Assembly (NCBI GenBank): GCA_964653285.1
Contig: CAZZEX010000013.1
Span: 1-64,000 of the forward strand
Origin: CAZZEX01 sp964653285
GTDB taxonomy: Bacteria; Chloroflexota; Anaerolineae; B4-G1
DNA: 64,000 nt
Reading direction: 5' to 3'
This document shows positions 50,055 through 59,073 of the stretch, piece by piece. The notes under the pieces were generated by a model. It was not told the DNA's origin. It did not search any database and saw nothing but the letters and a program-made list of their open reading frames with translations. The translations under genes and the position numbers were made by a program. Position 1 is the first letter of the stretch. Each line of letters starts with the position of its first letter.

Positions 50055-51131
50055 ATGTCTCTTCTGGAAATCTGCCGTCTCCGCAAATTCTACCCCGACG
50101 GCTGGACGTTGCACGACGTTAGTTTCACCGTCGAGGAAAGCGATCTCCTCTGCCTACTTGGTCCCTCGGGCTGCGGCAAGACGACGCTCCTGCGGCTCAT
50201 CGCTGGCCTGGAGACGCCCGATGGCGGCCAGGTGTTGGTAGGCGGGGAGGACGTGACCCATGTGCTCCCTCACTTGCGCGGCTTTGGGCTGATGTTCCAG
50301 GAATATGCCCTCTTCCCGCACAAGGATGTCTTTGGCAACGTCGCCTTCGGACTGCGGATGCAGGGGCTGAGCCGGGGGACAGTGGCGGCCCGGGTGGCCG
50401 AGGTGCTGGAGTTGGTCGGGCTGGCGGGCTTTGAGCACCGCGACGTGAACCAACTCTCGGGTGGAGAGCGACAGCGAGTGGCGCTGGCCCGCAGTCTGGC
50501 CCCTCAGCCGCGCCTGCTGATGCTCGACGAACCGCTGGGCGCGCTGGACCGGGCGCTGCGCGAGCGGCTGATGAATGAACTGCCCCACATCCTCCGCCGG
50601 GCTGGCGTGACTGCCATCACCGTTACCCACGACCAGGAAGAGGCCTTCGCCCTCGCCGACCGGGTAGTGCTGATGCGGGACGGGCGGGTGGTGCAGATAG
50701 GGACACCGGAGGAAGTTTACCAGCGACCAGCCTCAGCCTGGGCTGCCCATTTCCTGGGACTGACAAATCTGCTGGAGGCCCGTGTTATCAAGCCCAGGCT
50801 GGTGGAAACTCTAATTGGCACGTTGCAAGTTGACGATCTGAGATTTGAGATTTGGGATTTGGGATTTACAACACAGTTGTTGATCCGCCCGGAGGCAGCG
50901 CGGCTAGGTGAGACTGGCCCCAACATTCTGCACGGGGTGGTCACAGAATGCTCCTTCCGTGGCGAGCACTACCGGCTGGGCGTGCGCCATGCCAATGGGG
51001 TTGAACTGACTTTCAACTTCCCGGCCAGTGTTGCCCTGCCCGCTCCCGGCGAATCTCTCACCCTCTCCCTGGACCCACGGGCGCTGGTACTACTTCCGGT
51101 AGTGGAAGGAGCGTACACCAACCGTACTTGA
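50055..51131 (+). CDS. ABC transporter ATP-binding protein (PotA/FbpC/CysA-like) with TOBE region
   Basis: A 358-residue ATPase. Walker A GPSGCGKTT, Q loop MFQEYALFPH, signature LSGGERQRVALAR, Walker B LLMLDEPLGALD and the switch His in VTHDQEE are all present. A C-terminal TOBE-type region (TQLLIRPEAARLGE) follows. Importers of polyamine, iron(III) or sulfate/molybdate type use such ATPases; no permease or binding protein is adjacent, so it is an orphan. Residues RFEIWDLGF near the linker are encoded by five degenerate 7-bp repeats (50835-50869). The ATG at 50055 begins the fold; an upstream ATG overlaps greA. Confidence 0.9.
   Translation: MSLLEICRLRKFYPDGWTLHDVSFTVEESDLLCLLGPSGCGKTTLLRLIAGLETPDGGQVLVGGEDVTHVLPHLRGFGLMFQEYALFPHKDVFGNVAFGLRMQGLSRGTVAARVAEVLELVGLAGFEHRDVNQLSGGERQRVALARSLAPQPRLLMLDEPLGALDRALRERLMNELPHILRRAGVTAITVTHDQEEAFALADRVVLMRDGRVVQIGTPEEVYQRPASAWAAHFLGLTNLLEARVIKPRLVETLIGTLQVDDLRFEIWDLGFTTQLLIRPEAARLGETGPNILHGVVTECSFRGEHYRLGVRHANGVELTFNFPASVALPAPGESLTLSLDPRALVLLPVVEGAYTNRT
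50835..50869 (+). repeat. In-frame heptamer repeats inside the ABC ATPase gene
   Basis: Units GATCTGA, GATTTGA, GATTTGG, GATTTGG and GATTTAC run consecutively for 35 bases at the junction of the ATPase and TOBE parts without breaking the frame. Confidence 0.88.
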
Positions 51132-51153
51132 GACCTGCGAAATGGGCAGAACA

Positions 51154-51537
51154 CTAAATCATTGCCTGTGGTCGCACGGCGGCCTGGATCTCGCGTACCA
51201 ATTGGGATGTGTCAATGTCCTTAAGGATGTAGCGCACAGCACCCATGCGACGAGCCTTCGTCTGCTCCTCGGCATCGGGGTAAGAGGTGAGAACGACGAC
51301 GCTGGTGTGCGGACACTCCTCGGTCAACCGACGTAGCGCGTTCAGCCCCTGCCCGTCGGCGCGCTTAGTCTCCAGCAGTACGACGTCAGGCCTCAGGCTC
51401 ACCGCCTCCCGCAGACCAGTCTCCCAGCAGCCAGTACAGCCGACGATTTCGACTCCGGCTGCGGCGCACAGCCGGGCCTCAAGCGCCTCTCGCACGGCGT
51501 CGTGGTCGTCAATGACGAACAGCCGCGTCGGTGCCAT
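51154..51537 (-). CDS. Single-domain response-regulator-like protein lacking the phospho-acceptor Asp
   Basis: A 127-residue receiver domain alone. The acidic pair (FVIDDHD), the Thr/Ser of VVLTSYPD and the Lys of YILKDID are conserved. The phospho-accepting Asp is replaced by Glu (PDVVLLETKRADG, where LLDxxMP is expected). Glu at this site often mimics the phosphorylated state. It has no output domain. It is encoded opposite the ABC gene, converging with it. Confidence 0.88.
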   Translation of the reverse strand: MAPTRLFVIDDHDAVREALEARLCAAAGVEIVGCTGCWETGLREAVSLRPDVVLLETKRADGQGLNALRRLTEECPHTSVVVLTSYPDAEEQTKARRMGAVRYILKDIDTSQLVREIQAAVRPQAMI

Positions 51538-51689
51538 TTTCCCTCATCCAGGACCCTTGCAATTGCCACCAGTATAGCGGATGCATTGTGCGGGTGTTAG
51601 TGTCATCCGTCCCCGATTCCCACTGACGTTTGTACCGAAGCACAAGCGCAGGTTGACGACCTCCCTGCTCTGTGGTATCCTCCCCACTG

Positions 51690-52757
51690 ATGGGCAAAAA
51701 GGAGCAAATCAAAGCGGTGGGCCTGCTTTCGGGTGGGCTCGATAGCACCCTGGCCGCCAGGATTATGCTGGAGCAAGGGATCAAGGTCACTGCGCTGCAC
51801 TTCCGCACTGACTTCTCCTTCATCAAGCGGAATCGCGCAGTCGGACGTGGGGCGATCAGGCCTTCCGATGCCGAGCGGGCGGCTGCGATGCTGGAGGTAG
51901 ACCTGGAGGTGATTGACGTCTTCGACGAGTACCTCCCGTTGGTGCTTCACCCTCGTTACGGGTATGGCTCGGGAATGAATCCCTGCGTGGACTGCCGCAT
52001 CTTCCTGCTGCGCAAGGCAAAAACCTGGATGGAGTCCCACGGCTACCACTTCGTCTTCACCGGCGAGGTGGTCGGGCAGCGGCCCAAGAGCCAGATGCGG
52101 CCCACACTCAACACCGTCGAGCGCGAAAGCGGCCTGCGGGGCTACCTGCTCCGGCCGCTCTCGGCCAGACTCCTCAAGCCGACCGTGCCGGAACAGCGGG
52201 ACTGGGTGGATCGGGAGAAACTGTATGCCATCGGCGGGAGGGGTCGCAAAGCGCAGATCGCGCTGGCGGAGCAGTTCGGCATCACCGACTACCCGCAACC
52301 CTCCGGCGGCTGTTGCTATCTGATTGACCGGACCTATTCCCGTCGCCTGCGCGACTTTCTGGCCCACGAGGGAGCTGAGGCGCTGACCCACGAGCAGGTG
52401 CAACTCCTGGCCGTGGGGCGACACCTGCGCCTTCCATCCGGCCGCAAAGTGATCATCGGACGTCGCGAGCGAGAGAATGAGTATCTGGAGACCTTTGGTG
52501 CGGAGGGTGTCCTACTCACGACAGTGGATCACCCCGGCCCGACGACGCTGGTGCCGGGCCGGCCAGCGCGGGAGGAGATTGAACTGGCAGGACGAATCAC
52601 CGCCGGCTATTCCGACGGCAGAGGCATGCCCGCCGTGCACGTCGAGGTGCGCCCCGATGGAGAGCAGGAAGCAGGAAGCAAGATGCAGGATGCAAGATGC
52701 GAGGTGCTGACGGTCAAGCCGATGGTGCGAGAGGAGATACGGGCACTGATGGTGTAG
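51690..52757 (+). CDS. PP-loop ATPase resembling tRNA thiolation enzymes (MnmA/ThiI-like)
   Basis: A 355-residue protein. The N-terminal PP-loop SGGLDSTLAAR (about residues 14-24) binds ATP and adenylates a substrate. MNPCVDCRIFLLRKA and PSGGCCYLID carry cysteines placed like the catalytic pair of MnmA/ThiI-type tRNA sulfurtransferases. The C-terminal 150 residues (LAVGRHLRLPSGRKVIIGRR) resemble an NFACT-R/DUF814-like part seen in such fusions. The modified nucleotide is not known. A 42-base run of six 7-bp repeats (52664-52705) encodes EQEAGSKMQDARCE near the end. Confidence 0.82.
   Translation: MGKKEQIKAVGLLSGGLDSTLAARIMLEQGIKVTALHFRTDFSFIKRNRAVGRGAIRPSDAERAAAMLEVDLEVIDVFDEYLPLVLHPRYGYGSGMNPCVDCRIFLLRKAKTWMESHGYHFVFTGEVVGQRPKSQMRPTLNTVERESGLRGYLLRPLSARLLKPTVPEQRDWVDREKLYAIGGRGRKAQIALAEQFGITDYPQPSGGCCYLIDRTYSRRLRDFLAHEGAEALTHEQVQLLAVGRHLRLPSGRKVIIGRRERENEYLETFGAEGVLLTTVDHPGPTTLVPGRPAREEIELAGRITAGYSDGRGMPAVHVEVRPDGEQEAGSKMQDARCEVLTVKPMVREEIRALMV
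52664..52705 (+). repeat. In-frame heptamer repeats inside the PP-loop gene
   Basis: Six 7-base units (GCAGGAA, GCAGGAA, GCAAGAT, GCAGGAT, GCAAGAT, GCGAGGT) make 42 bases, exactly 14 codons, near the 3' end of the gene. Confidence 0.9.
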
Positions 52758-52842
52758 ACCCGCTGGCTGCGAGCACCGGCCTGGAGTATCATCACATCAA
52801 CATCGGAGAGCAGCACGCCACACCGGAACCGGGAGGAGAAAA

Positions 52843-53874
52843 GTGCTCCGCCGCTACTGGCCCGACATCCTGATCGCCTGTGTCATCTTCGCCGTCTGCC
52901 TGGCGGTGTATAACAGTACGCTGACCCCCAGCCTCTCCTACAAGAGCCCCGACGGCAACGAACTGGCGACGATCCCCTACTGGCTGGTCTACGACGTGCG
53001 GCCTGACGTGGCGATGCCCCACCTGCCCCACGCCAATCCCCGCCCCGGTGACCTGGCCGGCCGCAAGGTCTACACCACCATCCGGCTCGACAGCCGCGAG
53101 GCTGGGCGTGGCCCCGGGGCGCTGCCCCGCAACCTCGTTAGCCCCGATGCCTGGCACGTGCCGGTGCTCTTCGGCAGCCCAGGCGAGTCGGGTTCTGGCC
53201 CCGGCATCCGTCCGCTCGTCCTCTACCACGTCACCGGCGAAGCGCCCAAACTCATTGTAGCTGACGCTGAGCCCCAGGTTGAGATGGGGGAGGAGGCAGC
53301 GGGGTGGGTGCTGGTGGGATACGATCTGGAGAAGCGCAAGGTAAGGACTGGCACCGCCCTGCACCTGACCCTCTACTGGCGGGGTGCCGCAGCGCCGCAA
53401 CGGGTGTTGGTGAGCACATTGCTAAAGGGCACAGCGCTAGAAATCCACGAGCCGGGAATGGGCAATCTGTCGCGCTACATTCAGGAATTCCATCCGCCCC
53501 GCGACGGCGTGCTGGTCGAGGACTACCAGGTGGTCGTACCGCGTACCACGGAAGCAGGTACGGCGACGCTTTCGGTGGGCATCGGCTTCCCCTTCCGTCT
53601 GCCCGGTGGCGAGGCTGAATGGGAAGCGGTGCTGGATCTGGGCGAGGTCACCCCCCTGAGAGACCACCCGCTGGTTCGCCTGGGCAGCCTCCTTCTCAGC
53701 AACCGTAGCCAAGGCGCAGAGCACCTTACCAAGTCCTGGGTTCACTGGACACTGTCGATCTGGTGGGCCGACGCCAGAATTGCCGGAGCACAGACCAGTG
53801 GACAGCAGCCTGCCAAACCAGAAACGTCAGCAAGAATGGACAGGAGGGACTTTCCGTATTATAATATATATTAA
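52843..53874 (+). pseudogene. Internally deleted DUF2723-like membrane protein
   Basis: The first 45 residues (one membrane helix, then STLTPSLSYKSPDGNELATI) match the start of DUF2723-type multi-pass membrane proteins, which are usually well over 500 residues. The chain then jumps directly to a soluble beta-rich region (GAAPQRVLVSTLLKG, VLVEDYQVVVPRTTEAG) of the kind found at their far C-terminus. All the intervening membrane helices are missing. The last 45 residues (from about HWTLSIWWADAR) are out of character. It probably arose by deletion; GGAGGAGA precedes the start, so a short product may still be made. Confidence 0.6.
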
Positions 53875-54034
53875 GGATTTTGTTACAATAGTGGGGAGAG
53901 TGTAATTCCGTCCTCTCCCCCATTAAAGCCTGGACGGTAGCCCGCCACTGGCGGCGTCGGCGGTTCCTTTTCCCAACGCTCCTGATGGCGGCGGATTGTC
54001 CGTGTTGCTTCAATAGAGCCGGGAGGGAAGAAGC

Positions 54035-54739
54035 ATGCGCCGTCAATTCCGCATCCTTGTCGTAGATGATCAACCCGACATATTGGCAATACTGCAGGCC
54101 ATGCTGACTGCCGAGGGCTTTGATGTCGTGGCGGCCCAGGACGCGCTCTCAGCGCTGCGCGCTGCCTATCAGACTCACCCTGATGCCATTCTCCTGGACG
54201 TGATGATGCCCAACGTGGACGGCTTCGAGGCGTGCCGCCGTCTGCGAGAGATGACAGACGTGCCCATCATCTTCGTCACGGCCAAAGGCACCATTGAGGA
54301 CATAGTACGAGGTCTTTCTCTCGGCGCGGACGACTACGTAGTCAAGCCCTTCGATCGCTCAGAGTTGATCAGTCGCCTGTCGGCCTCCCTGCGCCGGGCA
54401 GGGGAGCGCACTGCCGAGGAGAGCGACTTTCTTTTCCCCGCCTCCTCAATCATGCTAAACTGCGACCGCCACGAACTGGTGATCGGAAAGCGGACCGTGT
54501 ATCTGACCCCCAAGGAGTTTGAGGTGCTCCGGCTGCTGATCCGCCACGCCGGCAAGGTGCTCAGCACCGATGCCATCCTGACCAGAGTGTGGGGCCCTGA
54601 ATGGATCGGCGAGCCGGACCTGGTGAAACAGTACATCTATCGGCTGCGGCGGAAGATTGAGCCAGACCACCGCTCGCCCCAGTATCTCCACACCGTCCGA
54701 GGCGGGGGATACTACTTCGATGCCGAGGATCTGCTTTAG
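54035..54739 (+). CDS. OmpR/PhoB-family response regulator
   Basis: A 234-residue regulator. The receiver has ILVVDDQPD, phospho-acceptor Asp in AILLDVMMP, and VTAKG plus VKPFD. A C-terminal winged helix (YLTPKEFEVLRLLIRHAGKV, YIYRLRRKIEPD) binds DNA. No histidine kinase is adjacent. GGGAGGGAAG precedes the ATG. It is closely similar in layout to the regulator at 54960, likely a paralogue. Confidence 0.95.
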   Translation: MRRQFRILVVDDQPDILAILQAMLTAEGFDVVAAQDALSALRAAYQTHPDAILLDVMMPNVDGFEACRRLREMTDVPIIFVTAKGTIEDIVRGLSLGADDYVVKPFDRSELISRLSASLRRAGERTAEESDFLFPASSIMLNCDRHELVIGKRTVYLTPKEFEVLRLLIRHAGKVLSTDAILTRVWGPEWIGEPDLVKQYIYRLRRKIEPDHRSPQYLHTVRGGGYYFDAEDLL

Positions 54740-54762
54740 TCCCCGGTAGCAACGGCACTGCG

Positions 54763-54800
54763 GCCCCCTTCTTTCGGGACGGGGGCTTCTTGTCATTTTT
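54763..54800 (+). terminator. Rho-independent terminator after the first OmpR-type regulator
   Basis: GCCCCC (54763-54768) pairs with GGGGGC (54781-54786), followed shortly by a T6 run. It separates the two response-regulator genes into different transcripts. Confidence 0.75.
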
Positions 54801-54959
54801 TGACCTTTCCTTCACCTATCCCATACGACTTTTTGCTACATTAACTAATGGTTAAGGGTTTGGTCCTGCTGCCAGGGTTGCGGCGTACGGTGATCTACCT
54901 TGCAAGTAAGTGTCGCGAGCGAGCCTTCGTGGTAACCCGCCAACAGAGGTGAATAGGAG

Positions 54960-55694
54960 ATGAACGAAAAGATTCTGGTGATTGACGACGACTCCGGACT
55001 GCTTACCCTCCTGCGGCTTGGGTTGGAGCGGGGAGGATTCACGGTCACCACTGCCAACAGCGGCAAGGAGGGGCTCCGGCGAGCCTACGAGACCCGCCCC
55101 GACGTTATTATCCTGGACATCATGATGCCGGAGATGGACGGCTGGCTCACGTGCCAGCGACTCCGGAACATGTGCGATACCCCGATCATTATGCTCACCG
55201 CCAAGACGAACCAGACGGACATCCTCAAAGGTCTCTCTCTGGGGGCCGATGACTATTTGACCAAGCCGTGCAGTTTCGACGAGTTGAAGGCCCGCATCCG
55301 TACCGTCCTTCGCCGGGTACAAGCGGGTTCCGACAACGGCTGGCGGGACGTCTATGACGACGGCAATCTCTACGTTGACCTCAGGGATGGGACGGTCACG
55401 CGGCAGGGAGAAGCGATCTCCCTCACGCCGACCGAGTCGCGTTTATTGTTGTACCTGGTCAGCCAGAAGGGGCGGATCGTGCCCCACAGCGAGTTGCTCA
55501 CCAGCGTGTGGGGGCCAGAGTATGCGGAGGAAGTGGGGTACTTGAGCGTGTACATCCGCTATCTGCGGCGGAAGATCGAGGACAATCCATCCCACCCGCG
55601 CTACATCTGCACACGCTGGGGGATGGGGTACTACTTTGCAGGCGATGGGACCCTTCGGCCAGAGCGCAATGGTGCTGTAAGAAATGCGAAATAG
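54960..55694 (+). CDS. OmpR/PhoB-family response regulator
   Basis: A 244-residue regulator with an intact receiver (LVIDDDSGL, Asp in VIILDIMMPEMDGW, LTAKTN, TKPCS) and a winged-helix output (LTPTESRLLLYLVSQKGRIV, YIRYLRRKIEDN). It ends in GMGYYFAGD plus a short tail. AATAGGAG precedes the ATG. The adjacent decayed polysaccharide genes may once have been targets, which is speculation. Confidence 0.95.
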   Translation: MNEKILVIDDDSGLLTLLRLGLERGGFTVTTANSGKEGLRRAYETRPDVIILDIMMPEMDGWLTCQRLRNMCDTPIIMLTAKTNQTDILKGLSLGADDYLTKPCSFDELKARIRTVLRRVQAGSDNGWRDVYDDGNLYVDLRDGTVTRQGEAISLTPTESRLLLYLVSQKGRIVPHSELLTSVWGPEYAEEVGYLSVYIRYLRRKIEDNPSHPRYICTRWGMGYYFAGDGTLRPERNGAVRNAK

Positions 55695-55861
55695 AGCAGC
55701 CAGACTCTGAGTCATAACGACCCCGGATGAGCCCTCCCCAGGCCTGCCGACTCTGCCCAGATTTGGTCATTTGCCGGATCAGCCTATTCTTGTGCCAGAT
55801 CGGCTGAAATGGATCACGCATGCGATCAAATGTCGCCTGGGGACATAGGATTTAACGAGTA

Positions 55862-56766
55862 ATGAATATGGACAGGGAGATACACAAGTATCTAAGACTT
55901 ATCAAACGGTGATGATGGTTGCTGGTCGTTGGTGCCGCCATTCCGATGGCGGTCAGTTACTATTTCACCTCCGAGCAACCTGACCTCTATCAGGCGCAGG
56001 CAACAATAATGGTGGGTACCAGTCTTTTCCAAAACCCTGACCCAGACCCCTGGCAGTTGAATCTCAGCAATACCCTGGCCAACGCCTATGCCGAGATGGT
56101 CAGACAGGGACCTGTCACCGAAGCTGTCATTAGAAGGTTGGGATTGGATAGAACGCCCGAACAAAGATTGCAAGCGTCGCGAGCCAACATCTTCCTCATG
56201 CGACCCAATCACCCTTTCAGAACGCTGCTCCTGACCAGTCCTGGGACTTCGGAAGGCAAGAGCTTCATTCTTGCCAACCTGGCCGTTGTGCTGGCATCAG
56301 CGGGGAATCACGTCGTCATGGTTGACGCGGAATGCGTAGACCCTCGTTGCACGAATTATTTGACCAACCTAACGTCACTGGCCTGGCCGACGTCCTCAGC
56401 GATCATCGGGATGATGGGGAGAACTCATTGTCAGTCCCTCTACAAGAGACGGGCTTCGACAATCTATACCTTCTGTCCGCAGGGCGACCGCCAGCGGATC
56501 CAACCGCCCTGCTGACCTCGCCACGCCTCCTGGCTCTACTGGAGTCCTTGAGAGAGCAAGGAGACGTGATTCTCATTGACAGTCCGCCTGTCCTGGGCCC
56601 CCCTGACGCCACAGTCCTGGCGACTCTAGCCGAGGGCACGATCCTGGTGGTGAGTGCCGGGCTCTATGGTATTCTGGTGTTGGGACTGCGGGCTGTGGAC
56701 AGGCGCAGGCTGCGCTACCTGGGAAGGGCTTTCGTGCGGTGGAGCAGGCTAGAAAAGACGGTGTGA
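55862..56766 (+). pseudogene. Broken chain-length determinant/tyrosine-kinase (Wzz-CpsD) gene
   Basis: The start reads MNMDREIHKYLRLIKR and then two consecutive TGA codons (55910-55915) where the family has Trp-Trp, continuing in frame as WLLVVGAAIPMAVSYYF (Wzz membrane helix). After about 70 residues the sequence jumps to the kinase part (TLLLTSPGTSEGKSF), so the middle of the protein is deleted. At about 56330 a one-base loss shifts the frame: VDAE in one frame, MRRPSLHELFDQPN in the next, where VDADMRRP is expected. The rest (ILIDSPPVLGPPDATVLA) is intact. It is clearly non-functional. Confidence 0.85.
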
Positions 56767-56770
56767 ACAG

Positions 56771-57847
56771 ATGACAAGACAACTGACTCGTCTATCCAGA
56801 GAAGAGGGCTCAACGGGCTCTTGGCAGGGAAAACAAGTGTTGATAACAGGAGGCGCAGGCTTCATCGGAAGCAATCTTGCCGACCACCTTATCCGGCGTG
56901 GCTGTGAGGTTGTCATCTATGACAATCTCGTTCGAAAGGGCGCTGAGAAGAATCTGGCCTGGCTGGAAGAGATGTACGGTGAGAAGCTTAAGTTTGTTAT
57001 GGGCGATGTCAGGGACTACTCTGCATTGCTGGATATGGTCAGAGGCAAAGATGTCATCTTCCACTTGGCTAGCCAGGTGGCTGTCACTTCCTCAGTCATT
57101 AATCCCAGAGAAGATTTCGAGGTCAATGCTCTAGGGACTCTCAATTTACTCGAAGCCGCCAGACAAACAGGGTCAAATCCCATCATACTTTATACCTCAA
57201 CTAATAAGGTGTATGGGAAAATGACCGATGTGGAGATTGTGGAGGGCGCAAGCCGATACGAGTATGCAAACCTTCCCGACGGTATACCCGAATCAAGAGG
57301 ACTGGACTTTCACTCTCCCTACGGATGCTCCAAAGGGGCAGGAGATCAATACACCATAGATTATGCCAGGATCTACGGCCTCAAGACGATCACTTTCAGG
57401 CAGTCTTGCATCTACGGCAAACGGCAGTTCGGCAATGAGGACCAGGGTTGGGTAGCTCACTTTCTCATCTCTTCTGTCTTGGGCCGTCCTATCACCATTT
57501 ACGGCGACGGCAAACAGGTCAGGGACATCCTCTACGTTGAGGACTTGATCGAGGCTTTTGAACTGGCTGTTGATCACATCGATGTGACCCGGGGACAGGC
57601 TTACAATATCGGCGGTGGACCCCACAATACCATCTCTATCTGGGCTGAGTTCGGCAAGATCATAGCCGATCTTACCGGCGATATCGAAGCGACCTATGGC
57701 GACTGGCGCCCGGGTGACCAAAAGGTGTACGTCAGTGACATTGGTAAGGCTAAGCGAGATTTTGGCTGGTCCCCCAAGACTTTTGCCGTTGAGGGCATTG
57801 GCAGATTGTTCGATTGGATAGTGAGCAATAAGGATCTATTCAGGTGA
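56771..57847 (+). CDS. NAD-dependent sugar-nucleotide epimerase, CDP-tyvelose/paratose 2-epimerase-like
   Basis: A 358-residue extended short-chain dehydrogenase. It has GGAGFIGSNLADHLI for NAD, YTSTNKVYG, the catalytic YGCSKGAGDQY and FRQSCIYGKRQFG. These last signatures and LDFHSPYGCSKG are typical of the RfbE branch, which epimerises CDP-paratose to CDP-tyvelose for O-antigen; GDP- or UDP-sugar substrates are not excluded. It starts 4 bases after the end of the decayed Wzz-CpsD gene. Codon use is more AT-rich than in neighbours, suggesting a polysaccharide island of foreign origin. Confidence 0.85.
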   Translation: MTRQLTRLSREEGSTGSWQGKQVLITGGAGFIGSNLADHLIRRGCEVVIYDNLVRKGAEKNLAWLEEMYGEKLKFVMGDVRDYSALLDMVRGKDVIFHLASQVAVTSSVINPREDFEVNALGTLNLLEAARQTGSNPIILYTSTNKVYGKMTDVEIVEGASRYEYANLPDGIPESRGLDFHSPYGCSKGAGDQYTIDYARIYGLKTITFRQSCIYGKRQFGNEDQGWVAHFLISSVLGRPITIYGDGKQVRDILYVEDLIEAFELAVDHIDVTRGQAYNIGGGPHNTISIWAEFGKIIADLTGDIEATYGDWRPGDQKVYVSDIGKAKRDFGWSPKTFAVEGIGRLFDWIVSNKDLFR

Positions 57848-58027
57848 GTAACGGACCATTTGCAAGGCCAGCAGTTGACCGGTGGATCTGACTACCTTCA
57901 CTTCTGCTGTGACGTACAGGTGCGTTACGGTTGTTGCGATTTGAAAGCTCGTTAGCAGGCATAAGTGGGCTGTATAACAGTGCACTACCCTGGTAGTTGG
58001 CATCGGGCTTGACCTGAGAGAAAACGC

Positions 58028-58978
58028 ATGAGCAAGCGATGGTTCAACATCTTGAAAATTGTCATCAGCGCCGGGCTGATGATCTACTTGCTGGCCTTCC
58101 AGGTTAACCTGGGGCAGTTGTGGCAAGTTGTATGTCAGGCGCGATGGGGGTACCTGGTAGCGGCGATGGTACTGATGATAGTGGGCACTGCGCTGCGAGC
58201 AGTGCGCTGGCAGGTGGTGTTGCAAGCGCTGGACATCACCGTGCCGTTGCGCAGGCTGGTGCATCTGTATTTTGTCGGTGCTTTCTTTAACATATTCTTA
58301 CCCACTGGCCTGGGTGGGGACGCGGTCAAGATGGCCGAACTTGCACACTCCACCGGCCGTGCGCCAGAGGCAATTGGCACTACGTTGGTGGACCGCGCTA
58401 CGGGCTTGTGGGGACTTTTCGTACTGGCTTTGTTGGCCCTGCCATTCAGCTACGCTTTGCTGCCCCAGGGGTGGCTCCCCATCATTGCTCTCGGAACGCT
58501 GGGCGGAGTGATTGGAGGCTGGGTAGTGATGGGGACGCCGTTAGTCCCGTGGCTCGGGAGCAAGGTACGTCTACCTGGCCAGGAGAAACTGGAACGGTTT
58601 TACCGCTCAGTATCCCAATTGGGGTACCGGGCATTGGGCAAGGCGTGCATTGTGTCCTTGGTTTTCGATCTACTGTTGATCCTCTTCAACGTCTTGATTG
58701 CTTCCGGTCTAAACGTAGACCAACCGTTAGGAGTATTTCTGCTATTTACGCCAATCATTTCTTTCTCGTTGGCCTTGCCTATTTCGATCGGCGGCCTTGG
58801 CGTTCGCGAGCAGACCTATGTTTTGTTATTCGGCTCGCTCGGTGTATCGGACGCCGCTGCAGCAGCGATGTCGCTGATAAACTACGCGCTGACCAATCTG
58901 GTGGTTGGCCTGCTCGGAGGGGTGTTGTACGCTCTGGAGGGCACAAAGGGGTTGACGGGAGTTGACAATAATAAATGA
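58028..58978 (+). CDS. Lysylphosphatidylglycerol synthase-type flippase domain protein (UPF0104)
   Basis: A 316-residue integral membrane protein with about eight hydrophobic helices. The family stretches AVRWQVVLQALDI, FFNIFLPTGLGGDAVK and ISIGGLGVREQTYVLLFG match the transmembrane half of MprF-like proteins without the transferase domain. Such proteins are predicted lipid or glycolipid translocases. The polysaccharide epimerase just upstream fits an envelope-glycan role. Confidence 0.88.
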   Translation: MSKRWFNILKIVISAGLMIYLLAFQVNLGQLWQVVCQARWGYLVAAMVLMIVGTALRAVRWQVVLQALDITVPLRRLVHLYFVGAFFNIFLPTGLGGDAVKMAELAHSTGRAPEAIGTTLVDRATGLWGLFVLALLALPFSYALLPQGWLPIIALGTLGGVIGGWVVMGTPLVPWLGSKVRLPGQEKLERFYRSVSQLGYRALGKACIVSLVFDLLLILFNVLIASGLNVDQPLGVFLLFTPIISFSLALPISIGGLGVREQTYVLLFGSLGVSDAAAAAMSLINYALTNLVVGLLGGVLYALEGTKGLTGVDNNK

Positions 58979-59005
58979 ACGAAATAGGAAGCCTGGTGAG
59001 GGGCC

Positions 59006-59042
59006 GGTTTGCAGTGACGAGAACCCTAGAAAAGGGCCAGGG
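59006..59042. repeat. 37-bp direct repeat, copy 1
   Basis: This copy matches 63539-63575 at 32 of 37 positions (common core AGTGACGAGAA, then CCTAGAAAAGGGC). The two copies flank the large surface-protein gene. Confidence 0.8.
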
Positions 59043-59073
59043 GGAGCGGCGACGGGCAGGCCTCGCCTGCATC

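Noticed and set aside
55910..55915. TGA recoded as Trp
   Set aside because: TGA ends many intact genes in this window (for example rnj and panE), and the same gene has a deletion and a frameshift, so decay is simpler.
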